From JAZGGS01 sp963764825 (GTDB lineage: Bacteria; Bacteroidota; Ignavibacteria; Ignavibacteriales; Ignavibacteriaceae), in NCBI GenBank assembly GCA_963764825.1, contig CAVXUA010000007.1, forward strand, positions 62,001 to 126,000: 64,000 nucleotides of DNA, given 5' to 3'. The notes under the pieces are model-generated. The model saw only the letters and a program-made list of their open reading frames with translations, made no database searches and was not told the DNA's origin. The position numbers and the translations under genes were made by a program. Positions 43,697-53,844 of the stretch are shown piece after piece (positions within the stretch are counted from its first letter, which is position 1; the number at the start of each line of letters is the position of its first letter).

Positions 43697-43778
43697 AATC
43701 CAGGCAAGTATCAATATGATATTGCTGACTTTCTTATAAAAGTATTTTTTTGATTTATTTTATACTATCAAAACCGAC

Positions 43779-43808
43779 CGCAAGGTTTTTAGACAAAAAG
43801 CGTCTTAA
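43779..43808 (+). promoter_or_regulatory. Candidate ECF-sigma promoter 3
   Basis: CCGCAAGGTTTTT and CGTCTTAATT repeat the boxes seen at 39237 and 40272, at the same spacing. The downstream gene starts at 43850, giving a leader of about 40 bases. Confidence 0.55.
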
Positions 43809-43849
43809 TTATTAAACACAGAATAAACTTATAAATTAAAGATATAACA

Positions 43850-44248
43850 ATGTTCGCAAAAATCCGGAATCAGCTTAGAATCCAAATAATGATAATAATC
43901 ATTCTTCTAATGGCTGGCAATGTGTTAGCCCAACCGCAGAGTCAGCAGCATCCACCGATGCATCCAAATTCTGACCAAATCTCAAAAATGGTAGTTGAAC
44001 TATCGAAAGAAATTTCATTGAGCGAATATCAAACAGCAAGCATTCTCGATATATTCCAAGCCCATTTTAATCAAGTTAAAGCAACTATGGATGATAAACA
44101 AGATCAACGAGAAAATCGTGAAGAGATGGACAAGCTGAGAAAAGATTTGAAGGAAATAATCGCATTTATTAAATGGTGAACGCAGGATTTAATGAGTTTG
44201 ATGAAAAAGCAAGATCATCAACCTCAACAACAAAGACCAAATCGTTAA
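43850..44248 (+). CDS. Spy/CpxP-like periplasmic protein (one frameshift)
   Basis: A signal peptide (MIIIILLMAGNVLAQ) leads to a helical, Met/Gln-rich protein with PMHPNSDQISKMVVELSKEI and LSEYQTASILDIFQAHFNQV. This is the LTxxQ-like pattern of the Spy family, periplasmic chaperone-like stress proteins. A slip near 44175 joins FIKLLNGE to LMSLMKKQDHQPQQQRPNR, ending at 44248. It has its own candidate ECF promoter and probably belongs to the sigma factor's regulon. Confidence 0.65.
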
Positions 44249-44368
44249 GAAATAATTATGTATTCATTAGGAAAGACAGAAAATTGATTTCGATTAAATA
44301 ATGAAATTTTACAATTACAAAATCGATTTAATTTCGATCAACATAGTACAAAAAAATAGGAGTAGAAA

Positions 44369-46641
44369 ATGAAAAAAATTTTAATCACGTTTCTTATTTG
44401 CTTTGGCATTTCTCAAATTGCTTTAAGCTATGATTTTTATGATATAAAAATATCAATACCATCTAAATAACATTTCACAGTTAATGGGATGAAATTCTTG
44501 AAAGTTTATATGCAGCTGGAGACGAAGAAAGATTGGTTGGCAAGCGGTTATTAACGGTGAACAGTTCGATAGTGTTGGTGTAAGGTATAAAGGAAACAGT
44601 TCTTATAATCCCAACCAAATAAAAAATCCTCTGAACATAAAACTGGATCACGTAATAGAAGATCAGGAATTAGATGGATATGGCACGTTGAAGCTGGCTA
44701 ATGTTTTTAAAGATCCGAGTTTTGTAAGGGAAACCCTGAGTTATGAAATTGCCAAAAAATATATGGCTGCAAGCAATGCTAATTATATAAAAGTTACCAT
44801 CAACGGTACTTACTTGGGACTTTACACCAGCGTTCAGTCAGTTGATAAATTCTTTATGGCAAATCATTTCTTCAGTAATGACTATGCACGTTTCAAGGGT
44901 GAGTTAACCAGTGGTATGCCTACTTTATCAACAATATGGGGTTACTTTGGTATGGATTCCACAAGCTATTTCGATCTATTATGAATTGAAATCGATTATG
45001 GATGGGCTGAGATAATTGAGTTCTTGGATATTCTAAACAATAACACTTCATTAGTTGAAGATATATTGGATGTTGACAGAATTTATGGATGCTTGCCGTT
45101 GATAATTTGCTGGTTAACCTTGATGCTCCTATAAATTTCGGTCATAACTATTACCTATATAAAGACGGAACGGGAAGGTTCAATCCTGTTATTTGGGATT
45201 TAAATGAAAATTTTGGTGCATTTAGTATGTTACTATCAGGTGGTCCATTGAATGTTACGCAAATGCAACAGCTGGATCCTTTACTTCACATATCGCATCC
45301 GGATTATCCCATCATCAACAAAATCCTCCCCGATCAAACGTACCAGAAAATTTATATCGCCCATATGAAAACAATTTTAGAGGAAAACTTTGAAGATGGA
45401 TCATACGAAACAAGAGCGCTTGAAATTCAAAGTATTATTGATTCAGAGGTTCAGGCGGATCCCAATAAATTTTTTACCTACAATGATTTCTTAACTAATA
45501 TTTATAATTCTGTTGGCGGCGGGCCGCAGGCTATTGTTGGAATAACCCAATTAATGGATGCAAGAGCAAATTATTTAAGTAATCTTACTTCGTTTCAGTA
45601 CATCGCACCAGAAATTACTAATATTACACATACACCCACCGCTGTTTCAGCTAATAGTGATGTATGGTTGAATGCAGAAGTAAGCAATGCAAATATTGTA
45701 AAGTTGGCTTACAGGTTTTTGCAGACCAATAAATTTGAAAAGGATGAAATGTATGATGACGGCAACCATAATGATGGCACAGCTGGTGATGGTGTTTATG
45801 GTGCTCTTATCTCAGTAGGATCCACGGATGTTCAATATAACATATATGCAGAAAACAATGATGCTGTTAAATTTTCGCCGGAACGTGCTGAGTATGAATT
45901 TTATACCATCGAAGTATCCGGCGATTTAGTAATTAATGAATTTATGGTGGATAACGATAATGTTGTTCCGATCCAAGCGGAGAATATGATGACTGGATCG
46001 AGCTCTATAACAATTCAAATATTACTATTTCACTAAGCGGTTATTTTCTAAGCGATGAGAGTAGTGATCTTACTCAGTGGGAGTTCCCCGATACTTCGAT
46101 AGGTCCCAACGATTATTTAATCGTATGGGCGGATGATGATGCAGGACAACAAGGTTTACATGCTAATTTTAAACTTTCAGCATCTGGTGAAGAAATTGTA
46201 TTAGTTGCACCTGATACTACTATTGTAGACGATGTTACCTTTGGCGCGCAAACAACTGATTTGAGTACAGGTAGATATCCAAATGGAACCGGGTCATTTG
46301 TTTTAATGAATCCAACATTTGAAGAAGAAAATACACCTGGCATTTCCGATGTTAATGATACAAATTATGAGCTGCCGAATGATTTTGTCCTCAATCAAAA
46401 TTATCCTAATCCATTCAATCCTTCGACTACTATATCCTTCTCAATTCCAGCGGAAGGAATGGTATCATTGAAGATATTCAATTTAATCGGGCAGCAAGTT
46501 GATGAAATTGTAAATGAAAATTTATCCGCTGGTAATTATTCATTTATGTGGAATGCAAAGGATCAAGCAAATGGAATTTATTTTTATAAACTTCAAGCTG
46601 GTGAATTCGTTGAAACTAAGAAGATGATACTACTTAAATAA
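44369..46641 (+). CDS. CotH-kinase-like secreted protein with lamin-tail domain and T9SS sorting tail (several frameshifts)
   Basis: ATG 44369 with ribosome site AGGAG starts a signal peptide (ILITFLICFGISQIALS). A CotH domain follows: VGVRYKGNSSY, ANVFKDPSFVRETLSYEIA, VTINGTYLGLYTSVQSVDK, and NPVIWDLNENFGAF. After an Ig-like segment there is a lamin-tail domain (LVINEFMVDND, WAD near 46130, LSTGRYPNGTGSF). The type IX sorting domain begins QNYPNPFNPSTTISF and ends FVETKKMILLK. Breaks lie near 44470, 44530, 44985, 45080 and 45985. CotH proteins can phosphorylate secreted proteins; activity here is untested. It is exported and probably surface bound. Confidence 0.78.
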
Positions 46642-46667
46642 ATTCCAACAACTTAATTCATTCTCCC

Positions 46668-46698
46668 AACCCCTGCTTAATAACATAGGCGGGGGTTT
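46668..46698 (+). terminator. Intrinsic terminator after the CotH gene
   Basis: CCCCTGCTTAATAACATAGGCGGGGG forms a stem followed by TTTGTGACATTTT. It comes 27 bp after the stop of a gene with a T9SS tail, the same pairing as elsewhere in the window. Confidence 0.65.
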
Positions 46699-46728
46699 GT
46701 GACATTTTACTTAAATAAAAACAGTGTT

Positions 46729-47238
46729 TTATTTCTCCACCAATTGTCTAATTTTATTATTTACTGCGATTTCATCTCCTTTCATATAACCGAGATGCGT
46801 GTAAACAATTCTACCTTTCTTATCAATTATCACACTATAAGGTGTTGCCATTGCATAATACATTCTTGCCACATCATTGTTAGTATCATATAAAACAGGA
46901 AAGGTGTAACCTTTAGATTTTATATACGGCTTCACCTTTGCCACAGTTTTTTGATCATCCGTTGAAACGGCTATTAGCATCAGCCCCTCATCTTTGTAGT
47001 CACTATAAATTTTTGAGAAAGCTTCAGTTTGATCGCGACACGGTTTACAGATTGAAGCAAAAAAACTTAAGATAATTGGTCCCTTACCTTTAGTTTCTTT
47101 TAATTCAAAAATGCCGCCGTTAATGTCTCCCAGTTCAAAGTTCGGAGCAATTCTTCCCTGCTGTTCAACCCCCACAATTTGTGCAAAGCCAGTGAAAGAA
47201 GTTAATATTGTAATTATAATGAATAGCTTTTGTTTCAA
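46729..47238 (-). CDS. TlpA-like periplasmic thiol-disulfide oxidoreductase
   Basis: The 169-residue protein has a signal peptide (LFIIITILTSFTGFAQ) and a thioredoxin fold of the TlpA/ResA type: NFELGDINGGIFELKETKGK, active-site CKPC in FASICKPCRDQTEAF, and the cis-Pro segment YAMATPYSVIIDKKG. It acts in the periplasm and is reduced by the CcdA-like membrane protein encoded 60 bp upstream in the same direction. It is the last gene of the thiol/permease/ArsR operon. Confidence 0.87.
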   Translation of the reverse strand: MKQKLFIIITILTSFTGFAQIVGVEQQGRIAPNFELGDINGGIFELKETKGKGPIILSFFASICKPCRDQTEAFSKIYSDYKDEGLMLIAVSTDDQKTVAKVKPYIKSKGYTFPVLYDTNNDVARMYYAMATPYSVIIDKKGRIVYTHLGYMKGDEIAVNNKIRQLVEK

Positions 47239-47298
47239 CTATACTTGCTTGAGATTATTAATTAAACTCTATCCGAATAAAATTCTGTTCTTAAAAAA

Positions 47299-48000
47299 TC
47301 AGTTGACAGAATAAATTAAATACACGCCTCCTAAAATGACAAGGACACCACAAATTCTTTTAACCCACTTTGCACTTTTAGAAGCCTCATTCCAATCTAA
47401 ATACTTCTGAACTTTACTTGTAAGAGTTCCGGCTCCAACAATTACCGAGCAATGACCAAGTCCGAAAAAAAGAAGTAACAAACTTGCTCCTAAAATATTT
47501 TCAGAAGACATAGTAAATACCACACCGAGTATTGGTGCCATATAAGCAAAGGTGCAGGGTCCTAAGGCAATTCCGAAAAGAAGACCTAAAATTAATGCGG
47601 CAAGTAGTCCTTTCTGTTTAACAGGAGAAACCGAACCCACATCAAGCGGAAGTTTAATAACATCGAGTAAGTAAAGCCCTATTAAAAAAAACAATCCCGC
47701 AACAATGTAAGTTCCAATGGTTCCAACATCTCCCATCAACCTGCCTAAAGAAGCAGTGATGATACCTACTAATGCTATTGTAATAAGAATGCCAATTGCG
47801 AAGAGAAGAGAAATGCTAAAGGTTCGGCCAATGCTTACTTTACCCTGCCTTGTAATATAACCAACAAGTAATGGGATGCTGGAAAGGTGACAAGGACTTA
47901 AAAGAATGCTTAAAATGCCCCAAGCAAAAGATGCAAGCAATGCCATCCAGAAATTTTGGTAAAGCGCTTCGCTTAAAAAAGTGAATATATCATTTATCAC
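47299..48000 (-). CDS. CcdA-like thiol-disulfide transmembrane transporter
   Basis: The 233-residue protein has six membrane helices and the paired Cys motifs of CcdA/DsbD-beta: SILLSPCHLSSIPLLVGYI in the first helix pair and LGPCTFAYMAPILG in the second half. It carries reducing power from cytoplasmic thioredoxin to periplasmic partners such as the TlpA-like protein encoded next. A thioredoxin-like protein is encoded 18 bp upstream. Confidence 0.87.
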   Translation of the reverse strand: MINDIFTFLSEALYQNFWMALLASFAWGILSILLSPCHLSSIPLLVGYITRQGKVSIGRTFSISLLFAIGILITIALVGIITASLGRLMGDVGTIGTYIVAGLFFLIGLYLLDVIKLPLDVGSVSPVKQKGLLAALILGLLFGIALGPCTFAYMAPILGVVFTMSSENILGASLLLLFFGLGHCSVIVGAGTLTSKVQKYLDWNEASKSAKWVKRICGVLVILGGVYLIYSVN

Positions 48001-48018
48001 AATAATCCCCAGCCTTAA

Positions 48019-48393
48019 TTAATTGATGATTGTAAGACCCTGCCCCTGCAAAAATTTATCTATTTCTGCTTCGGGGAAAAATCCGACATGCCTGAAAATT
48101 TCTTTTTCATTTTCATCAAGAAAAACCTGGGTTGGAATTAATTGAATTTTATAAACTTCTGCATACTCATGTCCCTCATCAGTCCATACATCATAAAAAA
48201 TAACTTTAATCTGCTCGCCATATTTTTGTTCAACTGATTTCATAATTGGCTGCATTTGTATGCAGGGCACACATTTTACGGACCCAAGTTCGACAAACGT
48301 TATTTTAGGAGAGGTTTGTTTAATCTCCTTCTCTTGTGCGGATAGAAAAGTCGAAACAACTAAGAATAGAATAATAAACGGTGTGATTTTCAT
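48019..48393 (-). CDS. Secreted thioredoxin-like protein
   Basis: The 124-residue protein has a signal peptide (ITPFIILFLVVSTFLSAQ) and a thioredoxin domain with active-site CVPC (ELGSVKCVPCIQMQPIM) and cis-Pro in KIQLIPTQVFLDENEKEI. It should work in the periplasm with the CcdA-like protein. Its ATG lies immediately after the stop of the small glutaredoxin-like gene (48394), so the pair is translationally coupled. Confidence 0.87.
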   Translation of the reverse strand: MKITPFIILFLVVSTFLSAQEKEIKQTSPKITFVELGSVKCVPCIQMQPIMKSVEQKYGEQIKVIFYDVWTDEGHEYAEVYKIQLIPTQVFLDENEKEIFRHVGFFPEAEIDKFLQGQGLTIIN

Positions 48394-48633
48394 TTAATTT
48401 CCTCCCTTTAACCAGGTAATAATTTGATCATCTTTAGGAATGATACCACTACTCTTAACTTGTTCATTTACTACAAGACCCGGTGTCATCATTATTCCAT
48501 ACTTTACTATTTCCTGAATATCTGACACTTTTTCAACAGAGGCATCAATATTATTTAGTTGAATTAATTCTTTTACATTTAACTCTAGTGTATTACATTT
48601 CTTGCATCCTGTACCTAAGATTTTTACAACCAT
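48394..48633 (-). CDS. Small redox-active thioredoxin-fold protein (TM0996/MTH895 type)
   Basis: The 79-residue protein has the start MVVKILGTGCKKCNTLELNV with a CxxC active site and the cis-Pro MTPGLVVNEQVKSSG. This matches the short thioredoxin-like family often encoded with YraQ/ArsP-type permeases. It is cytoplasmic. It follows the permease gene by about 100 bp and precedes the secreted thioredoxin with no gap, suggesting a thiol relay tied to the permease. Confidence 0.85.
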   Translation of the reverse strand: MVVKILGTGCKKCNTLELNVKELIQLNNIDASVEKVSDIQEIVKYGIMMTPGLVVNEQVKSSGIIPKDDQIITWLKGGN

Positions 48634-48736
48634 TATATTTGCCTCTTTCTAATATTTTAATATTTCTATTTTATCTTTAAGATTATCATTACGCATAAAT
48701 ATAATCTTTACACAAATTTTTTCATTCATTTCATAT

Positions 48737-50038
48737 TTAGAATAATGAACCGTAAATCAATCCGCTTATTGTCGACATTATTATTACTAACAAGACATAT
48801 GTTAGGGTTTTCCGAGTTCCAATAACACTCCTAATGACTAACATATTTGGAAGCGATAATGCAGGACCAGCAAGCAATAAAGCCAGCGCAGGTCCTTTTC
48901 CCATCCCGCTATTGATTAAACCCTGAAGAATTGGCACTTCGGTTAAGGTTGCGAAATACATAAATGCACCAACTATCGAAGCAAAGAAATTTGAGAATAA
49001 ACTATTTCCGCCTACTAAGTTTGAAATCCAATGATTAGGAATAATACCACTGCCACCCTCGGGTGAACCAAGTAAAAAGCCAGCAATTAAAACACCCGCA
49101 CCAAGTAAAGGAAGGATTTGTTTAGTAAAACCCCACGTTTCGCCCATCCATTCATTTGCTTCTCCATCGGAAATAGAAAGAAGAATTGTCAACACAACAG
49201 CAGCAGCAACAAAAGGAATTAATGGATATTGCGGATAGATAAATGCAAGTATTATTACAGGAATTGAACCGAGCATTACATACCATTGTCTTATCTTTAA
49301 TATGTAAATAAGAGATAATGCTAATCCAACTCCGAACAGTCCTGTTATCAACCATTTAAAATTGTAAACAAAAGTCCACAAGCCTGAATCAGAATCTGGT
49401 GTGCCCCAAGTTGCAAAAACTAGAATTCCTACTAGAATAAAAAAGTGAAATGAGGTTTGCCAAAATGGTCTACCCTCTTCAACATCGGGCATTGCTAACT
49501 GAGCATCTGCTTTTTCCTTTTCTTCTTTTCTGAAAAAGAATGCCATCGATATTCCTATAACAATACTGAACACAACTGCACCAACAACCCTTGCAATACC
49601 TAATTCAAATCCAAGTATTCTTGCGGTTAAAATAATTGCCAAAATATTTATTGCTGGACCCGAATATAGAAATGCAATTGCTGGACCTAAACCAGCGCCT
49701 CTTTTATGAATCCCTGAGAATAGTGGAAGAACTGTGCAGGAACATACTGCTAAAATTGAACCCGAAACAGAAGCAACAAGATAAGAAACCCATTTTTTTG
49801 CTTTAGCTCCAAAATATTTTATAACTGCTGCTTGACTAACAAACACCGCAATAGTTCCTGCAATGAAAAAAGCAGGTATTAAGCAAAGTAGAACGTGTTC
49901 CTGTGCATACCATTTTGTTAGTGATAATGCATCGCTAACTGCACCCTGAAATTTTTCAGACTCAATTGGTAAGAAATAAGCAAAAACGAAAAATCCTGCT
50001 ATCCACAAAAAGCTTTTATATTGTTCTTTCCAGTTCAC
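48737..50038 (-). CDS. Permease of the YraQ/ArsP (DUF318) family
   Basis: The 433-residue protein has about ten membrane helices in two related halves. A conserved Cys pair lies in the first half (SILAVCSCTVLPLFSGIHKRGAGLGPA), and a second repeat in LTEVPILQGLINSGMGKGPALALLLAGPALS. Family members export organoarsenicals (ArsP) or are of unknown substrate. An ArsR-type regulator is encoded 50 bp upstream with a copy of its likely operator in the gap. With three thioredoxin-like proteins downstream, the operon looks like a thiol-linked arsenic or metalloid defence. Confidence 0.85.
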   Translation of the reverse strand: MNWKEQYKSFLWIAGFFVFAYFLPIESEKFQGAVSDALSLTKWYAQEHVLLCLIPAFFIAGTIAVFVSQAAVIKYFGAKAKKWVSYLVASVSGSILAVCSCTVLPLFSGIHKRGAGLGPAIAFLYSGPAINILAIILTARILGFELGIARVVGAVVFSIVIGISMAFFFRKEEKEKADAQLAMPDVEEGRPFWQTSFHFFILVGILVFATWGTPDSDSGLWTFVYNFKWLITGLFGVGLALSLIYILKIRQWYVMLGSIPVIILAFIYPQYPLIPFVAAAVVLTILLSISDGEANEWMGETWGFTKQILPLLGAGVLIAGFLLGSPEGGSGIIPNHWISNLVGGNSLFSNFFASIVGAFMYFATLTEVPILQGLINSGMGKGPALALLLAGPALSLPNMLVIRSVIGTRKTLTYVLLVIIMSTISGLIYGSLF

Positions 50039-50057
50039 TAATTACTTATTGCTATAA

Positions 50058-50075
50058 TTCGCCAAATATCGAAAC
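50058..50075. promoter_or_regulatory. Probable ArsR operator 2 (before the permease gene)
   Basis: TTCGCCAAATATCGAAAC is an imperfect inverted repeat with TTCG and CGAA arms. Its right arm ATATCGAAAC is identical to that of the site at 50449. It lies between arsR and the permease gene, so the permease probably has its own repressible promoter. Confidence 0.5.
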
Positions 50076-50088
50076 CGTTAGTAAAAAA

Positions 50089-50436
50089 TTATTTTGAGCA
50101 CAAAATATTTCTATCAACTTTGTTAACAAGTATTCTATCTTTATTTATTATTGCCTCATCAGAAATCCAGAAATCCAAACGAGATAGCAAAGAGGAAACA
50201 CGTTGATCTAATGGAATTGTGTTTATCAGATAATTAACCCATTTTCCGCTCTTCTCCTCTACAATAAAATCAGCTTCTTTCAATATGCTTAAATGTTTTG
50301 ATACAGTAGAAGTCGCGAGCTGAAGAACCTCAGTAATTTCACAAACACATAAAGACCGAATTTGTAACATTTTTAGTATGCGCAACCGATTCGGATCTGA
50401 TAAAGCTTTAAATATTCTTGCTTTATTTTTTAACAT
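50089..50436 (-). CDS. ArsR-family metal(loid)-responsive repressor
   Basis: The 115-residue protein is a winged-helix ArsR repressor: ARIFKALSDPNRLRILKML, the sensor motif SLCVCEITEVL (the ELCVCDL-type Cys pair that binds As(III)/Sb(III) in the recognition helix region), and LATSTVSKHLSILKEADFI as the DNA-reading helix. It should release DNA on metalloid binding and so switch on the permease-thioredoxin operon. Two copies of a likely operator flank the gene. Confidence 0.88.
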   Translation of the reverse strand: MLKNKARIFKALSDPNRLRILKMLQIRSLCVCEITEVLQLATSTVSKHLSILKEADFIVEEKSGKWVNYLINTIPLDQRVSSLLSRLDFWISDEAIINKDRILVNKVDRNILCSK

Positions 50437-50448
50437 ATTAAAAAGTCA

Positions 50449-50467
50449 TTTCGTTATATATCGAAAC
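50449..50467. promoter_or_regulatory. Probable ArsR operator 1
   Basis: TTTCGTTATATATCGAAAC, with TTTCG/CGAAA arms, lies just upstream of the ArsR start codon. It shares its right arm with the site at 50058. Autoregulation is usual for ArsR proteins. Confidence 0.55.
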
Positions 50468-50515
50468 ATATGTGAGGATTTACAAAGAATCAAATTAATT
50501 CTAATGGACTTACCC

Positions 50516-50550
50516 AATCCCTGCTTAATAACATAGGCGGGAGATTTTTA
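50516..50550 (+). terminator. Intrinsic terminator in the arsR/amylase gap
   Basis: TCCCTGCTTAATAACATAGGCGGGAG followed by TTTTTATTG forms a stem-loop of the repeated family. No plus-strand gene ends just before it, so it is an orphan. The rest of the gap (50468-50831) shows no supported gene; a frame at 50551-50802 has no family and lacks a ribosome site. Confidence 0.55.
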
Positions 50551-50831
50551 TTGTTGAAACTTATCTTGTTATTCATAGAAGAAGCTGATTACGATTTTAA
50601 GCTATATTCACATTTTTTATCCTACATAAACCCATCAAATACATCCTATTTTATCTCCATTAAAAGACCCTTTGTTGAATTTATTTTTCTATATTATTTA
50701 CAAATTATAACTGTTAACTTGTACTATATTTTTTCTTCAATATTTCCATTTGATGAGCGAAACGAAAGTAAATTTTGTTTTTCTAAGAGAAGAATACAGT
50801 AGTAAAGTTCAATTATGAAAGTCTGAATATT

Positions 50832-53706
50832 ATGAATTTATTAATCAAAATATTTGCAGTTTTATTTTTATCAACTTCTGTCTATTCCCACCCAGTATTT
50901 ACAGATCCTGAATTTCCAACTGAGTATGATAGCATTACCGTATTTTTAGATGCAACACAACCTGGAGTGACTGAACTCCTTAATTATACTGGCACTCTAT
51001 ATGCCCACACGGGTGTAAATTCCAACTACGGTAACTGGCAACATGTAATTGGTGATTGGGGAAACAATACAAATCAGCCGGCTCTGGAAAGGTTAGGAGC
51101 GAATTTTTATAAACTAACCATTGGATTTCCAAGGCAATTCTACAGTGTAATAGATCCAAATGAACAAATCAACCAAATCGCGATAGTTTTTAGGAGCGCC
51201 GATGGAAGTTTGCAATCCAGACCTGATATATTTTTAGATATTTATCAACCCGGACTGAATGTGGTCGTTGAAAATCCGGATGTCTCTGTAGAGTTTGGTG
51301 ATCCGCAAAGGTCGCCTGCATTTGTAAAACAAGGATCTTCTGTTTTAATCAAACTTCAAGTGATAGAGATCGAAACTAAAGTTTCATCATTAACACTTTT
51401 TATTGATAATAACCAGGTGGCACAATCCAATGTAGATTCCTTAAATTTTCTTTTTAGTTATAGTAGTTACTCTACAGGGCCGCACGATGTATTGGCAGTT
51501 GGAATTGATACATCAGGAAGTTCAGATTCTACAATTTTTATGATGTTTGTGAATCCGCTATTGGTTAATTCACCCCCACCAGCAGGAGTAGAACCGGGAA
51601 TTACTATTAATGATCCCACAAGTATAACATTACTCCTATTTGCCCCGGATAAGGACTTTGTTTATTTGCTGGGAGATTTTAATGATTGGAAAGTTGAAAC
51701 AGATTATTTTTTGAATCGCTGGGCTGAAGGACCTGATGATGTTGTTTGGTGGATTACGCTGGATAATATAAGCGTTGGAGTTGAATATGCTTATCAATAT
51801 TTTGTTGATGGTGATAAAATTATAAGAATTGGCGATCCCTTCGGGCATAAAGTCCTGGATCCCTGGAATGACCAATGGATTGATCCGGTTACGTATCCAA
51901 ATCTTAAACCCTATCCTCATAATAAAACGAATTCACCTGTTACAACTTTTCAAACAGGACAATCCCCTTATCCCTGGCAAATTACAAATTTCGAGAAGCC
52001 ACCAAAAGAAGAACTAGTAATCTACGAACTTCTAATCAGGGATTTTTTAGAATCACACGATTACAAAACATTGATAGATACTTTACATTATTTAAAAACG
52101 ATTGGTGTAAATACTGTTGAGTTGATGCCGGTGATGGAATTTGAAGGTAATAATAGTTGGGGTTATAATCCCATGTATCATTTAGCTGCCGATAAGTATT
52201 ATGGTCCCTCACATGATCTAAAGAGCTTTATCGATAGTGCTCACACAAATGGTATTGCAGTTATCCTTGATATGGTTCTGAATCATGCATTTTGGTACTC
52301 ACCTCTAAATATGTTATACTGGGATGAGGCAATCAATAGCCCCGCAGCTAATAGCCCTTATTTTAATCAAGTTCCTAAACACCCATTTAATGTTGGTTAT
52401 GATTTTAACCATGAAAGTGCAGCTACTCAATATTTTGTAGATCGGGTAAACAGGTATTGGCTGGAAGAATTTAAATTTGATGGTTTCAGGTTCGATTTAT
52501 CAAAAGGATTTACTCAGTTTAACAGCGGTGGTAATGTTGGACTTTGGGGACAATATGATCAATCAAGAATTGATTTACTAACAAGAATGGCGGATACAAT
52601 CTGGGCTTCATTCCCGGATGCTTATGTTATTCTCGAGCACTTTGCTGAGAACTCCGAAGAAACAGTACTATCAAATTATGGAATGATGCTTTGGGGAAAT
52701 ATGAACCATGAATATAATGAAGCAACTATGGGATATAGTTCCAATTTAAGCGGGGCAACACATATTTCGCGTGGATGGAATGATCTTCACCTGGTTTCAT
52801 ATATGGAAAGCCACGATGAGGAAAGATTAATGTATAAGAATCTTCAGTTTGGTAATTCAAGTGGAAATTATAACATCAAAGATTTTCCAATTGCAATACA
52901 AAGAATTAAGTTAGCCGCTGCATTTTATTTTACTATTCCCGGTCCTAAAATGATATGGCAATTTGGTGAGTTGGGGTACGATTTTTCTATAAACTATCCT
53001 TGCATGACCAACGATTGTAGAACTGATCCTAAACCAATAAGATGGGATTATTACGATGATGGAAATCGCCGAAATTTGTACAAAGTATTTCAAGCACTTA
53101 TCGATCTGAGAGAATATGATACATTTAAAAGCACAAATTATAACTACAAATTAAATACGACAGGAAAACGGATAACCATACTAGATTCGTCTATGAACGT
53201 TAATATAGTTGGCAACTTTGCTGTTCAATCAATTAGTATGAATCCTGAATTTCCGGAAACCGGTTGGTGGTATGATTACTTTAGCGGTGATAGTATTTTT
53301 GTTTCGGATGTTAATGAGCAGATTTCGCTTCAGCCAGGTGAATTTCATATATATTCTACCTTTAAACTTCCAACACCGGAAGATGGTATACTGAGTGATG
53401 TTGATCAACTAAAAGATATTACTGTTGAGGAATATAATTTGGCTCAAAACTATCCAAACCCATTCAACCCATCAACAACAATTCGTTATCAGTATAGTTG
53501 AGCCGGGTAATGTTTTAATCAAAATTTATGATGTACTTGGTAGAGAAATTAAAAATCTTATTAATGAAGTTAAAACTGTTGGCACATATAGTTCAAATTG
53601 GAATGGCAATGATAATTTTGGCAACAAGGTAAACAGCGGAGTTTATTTTTATAAGCTACAAGCTGGAGATTTTGTTGAAACAAAGAAGATGATTCTATTG
53701 AAATAG
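50832..53706 (+). CDS. Secreted GH13 alpha-amylase-type glycosidase with CBM48 and T9SS tail (one frameshift)
   Basis: A signal peptide (LIKIFAVLFLSTSVYS) precedes a beta-sandwich domain, then a CBM48-like module (LLLFAPDKDFVYLLGDFNDW) and the GH13 barrel. Barrel regions are visible: VELMPVMEFEGNNSWGYNP, GIAVILDMVLNHAFWYSP (region I), FDGFRFDLSKG with nucleophile D555, VILEHFAE with acid/base E602, and YMESHDEER with D662. A slip near 53495 leads to the sorting tail (QNYPNPFNPSTT ... TKKMILLK, stop 53706). It degrades alpha-glucans outside the cell or on its surface. The sugar permease encoded next probably takes up the products. Confidence 0.88.
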
Positions 53707-53734
53707 AGTTATCTTAATTCTTCTTAAATATTTA

Positions 53735-53773
53735 AGCCCCGGCAATTATCAAGCTTTGGGGCTTTTTTATTTT
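53735..53773 (+). terminator. Intrinsic terminator after the secreted amylase
   Basis: AAGCCCCGGCAATTATCAAGCTTTGGGGCTT forms a stem followed by TTTTTATTTT. It separates the amylase from the permease gene at 53845. Confidence 0.75.
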
Positions 53774-53844
53774 GTTAGCTATTAAAATATATTTACTATT
53801 AATTTTAAGTTTATTCAAAAAAATAGATAGTTAGGATAGTCCTG

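Noticed and set aside
50551..50802. Open frame of 83 residues in the arsR/amylase gap
   Set aside because: It starts inside a terminator tail, has no ribosome site, is low in complexity and resembles nothing; it is most likely chance in AT-rich DNA.
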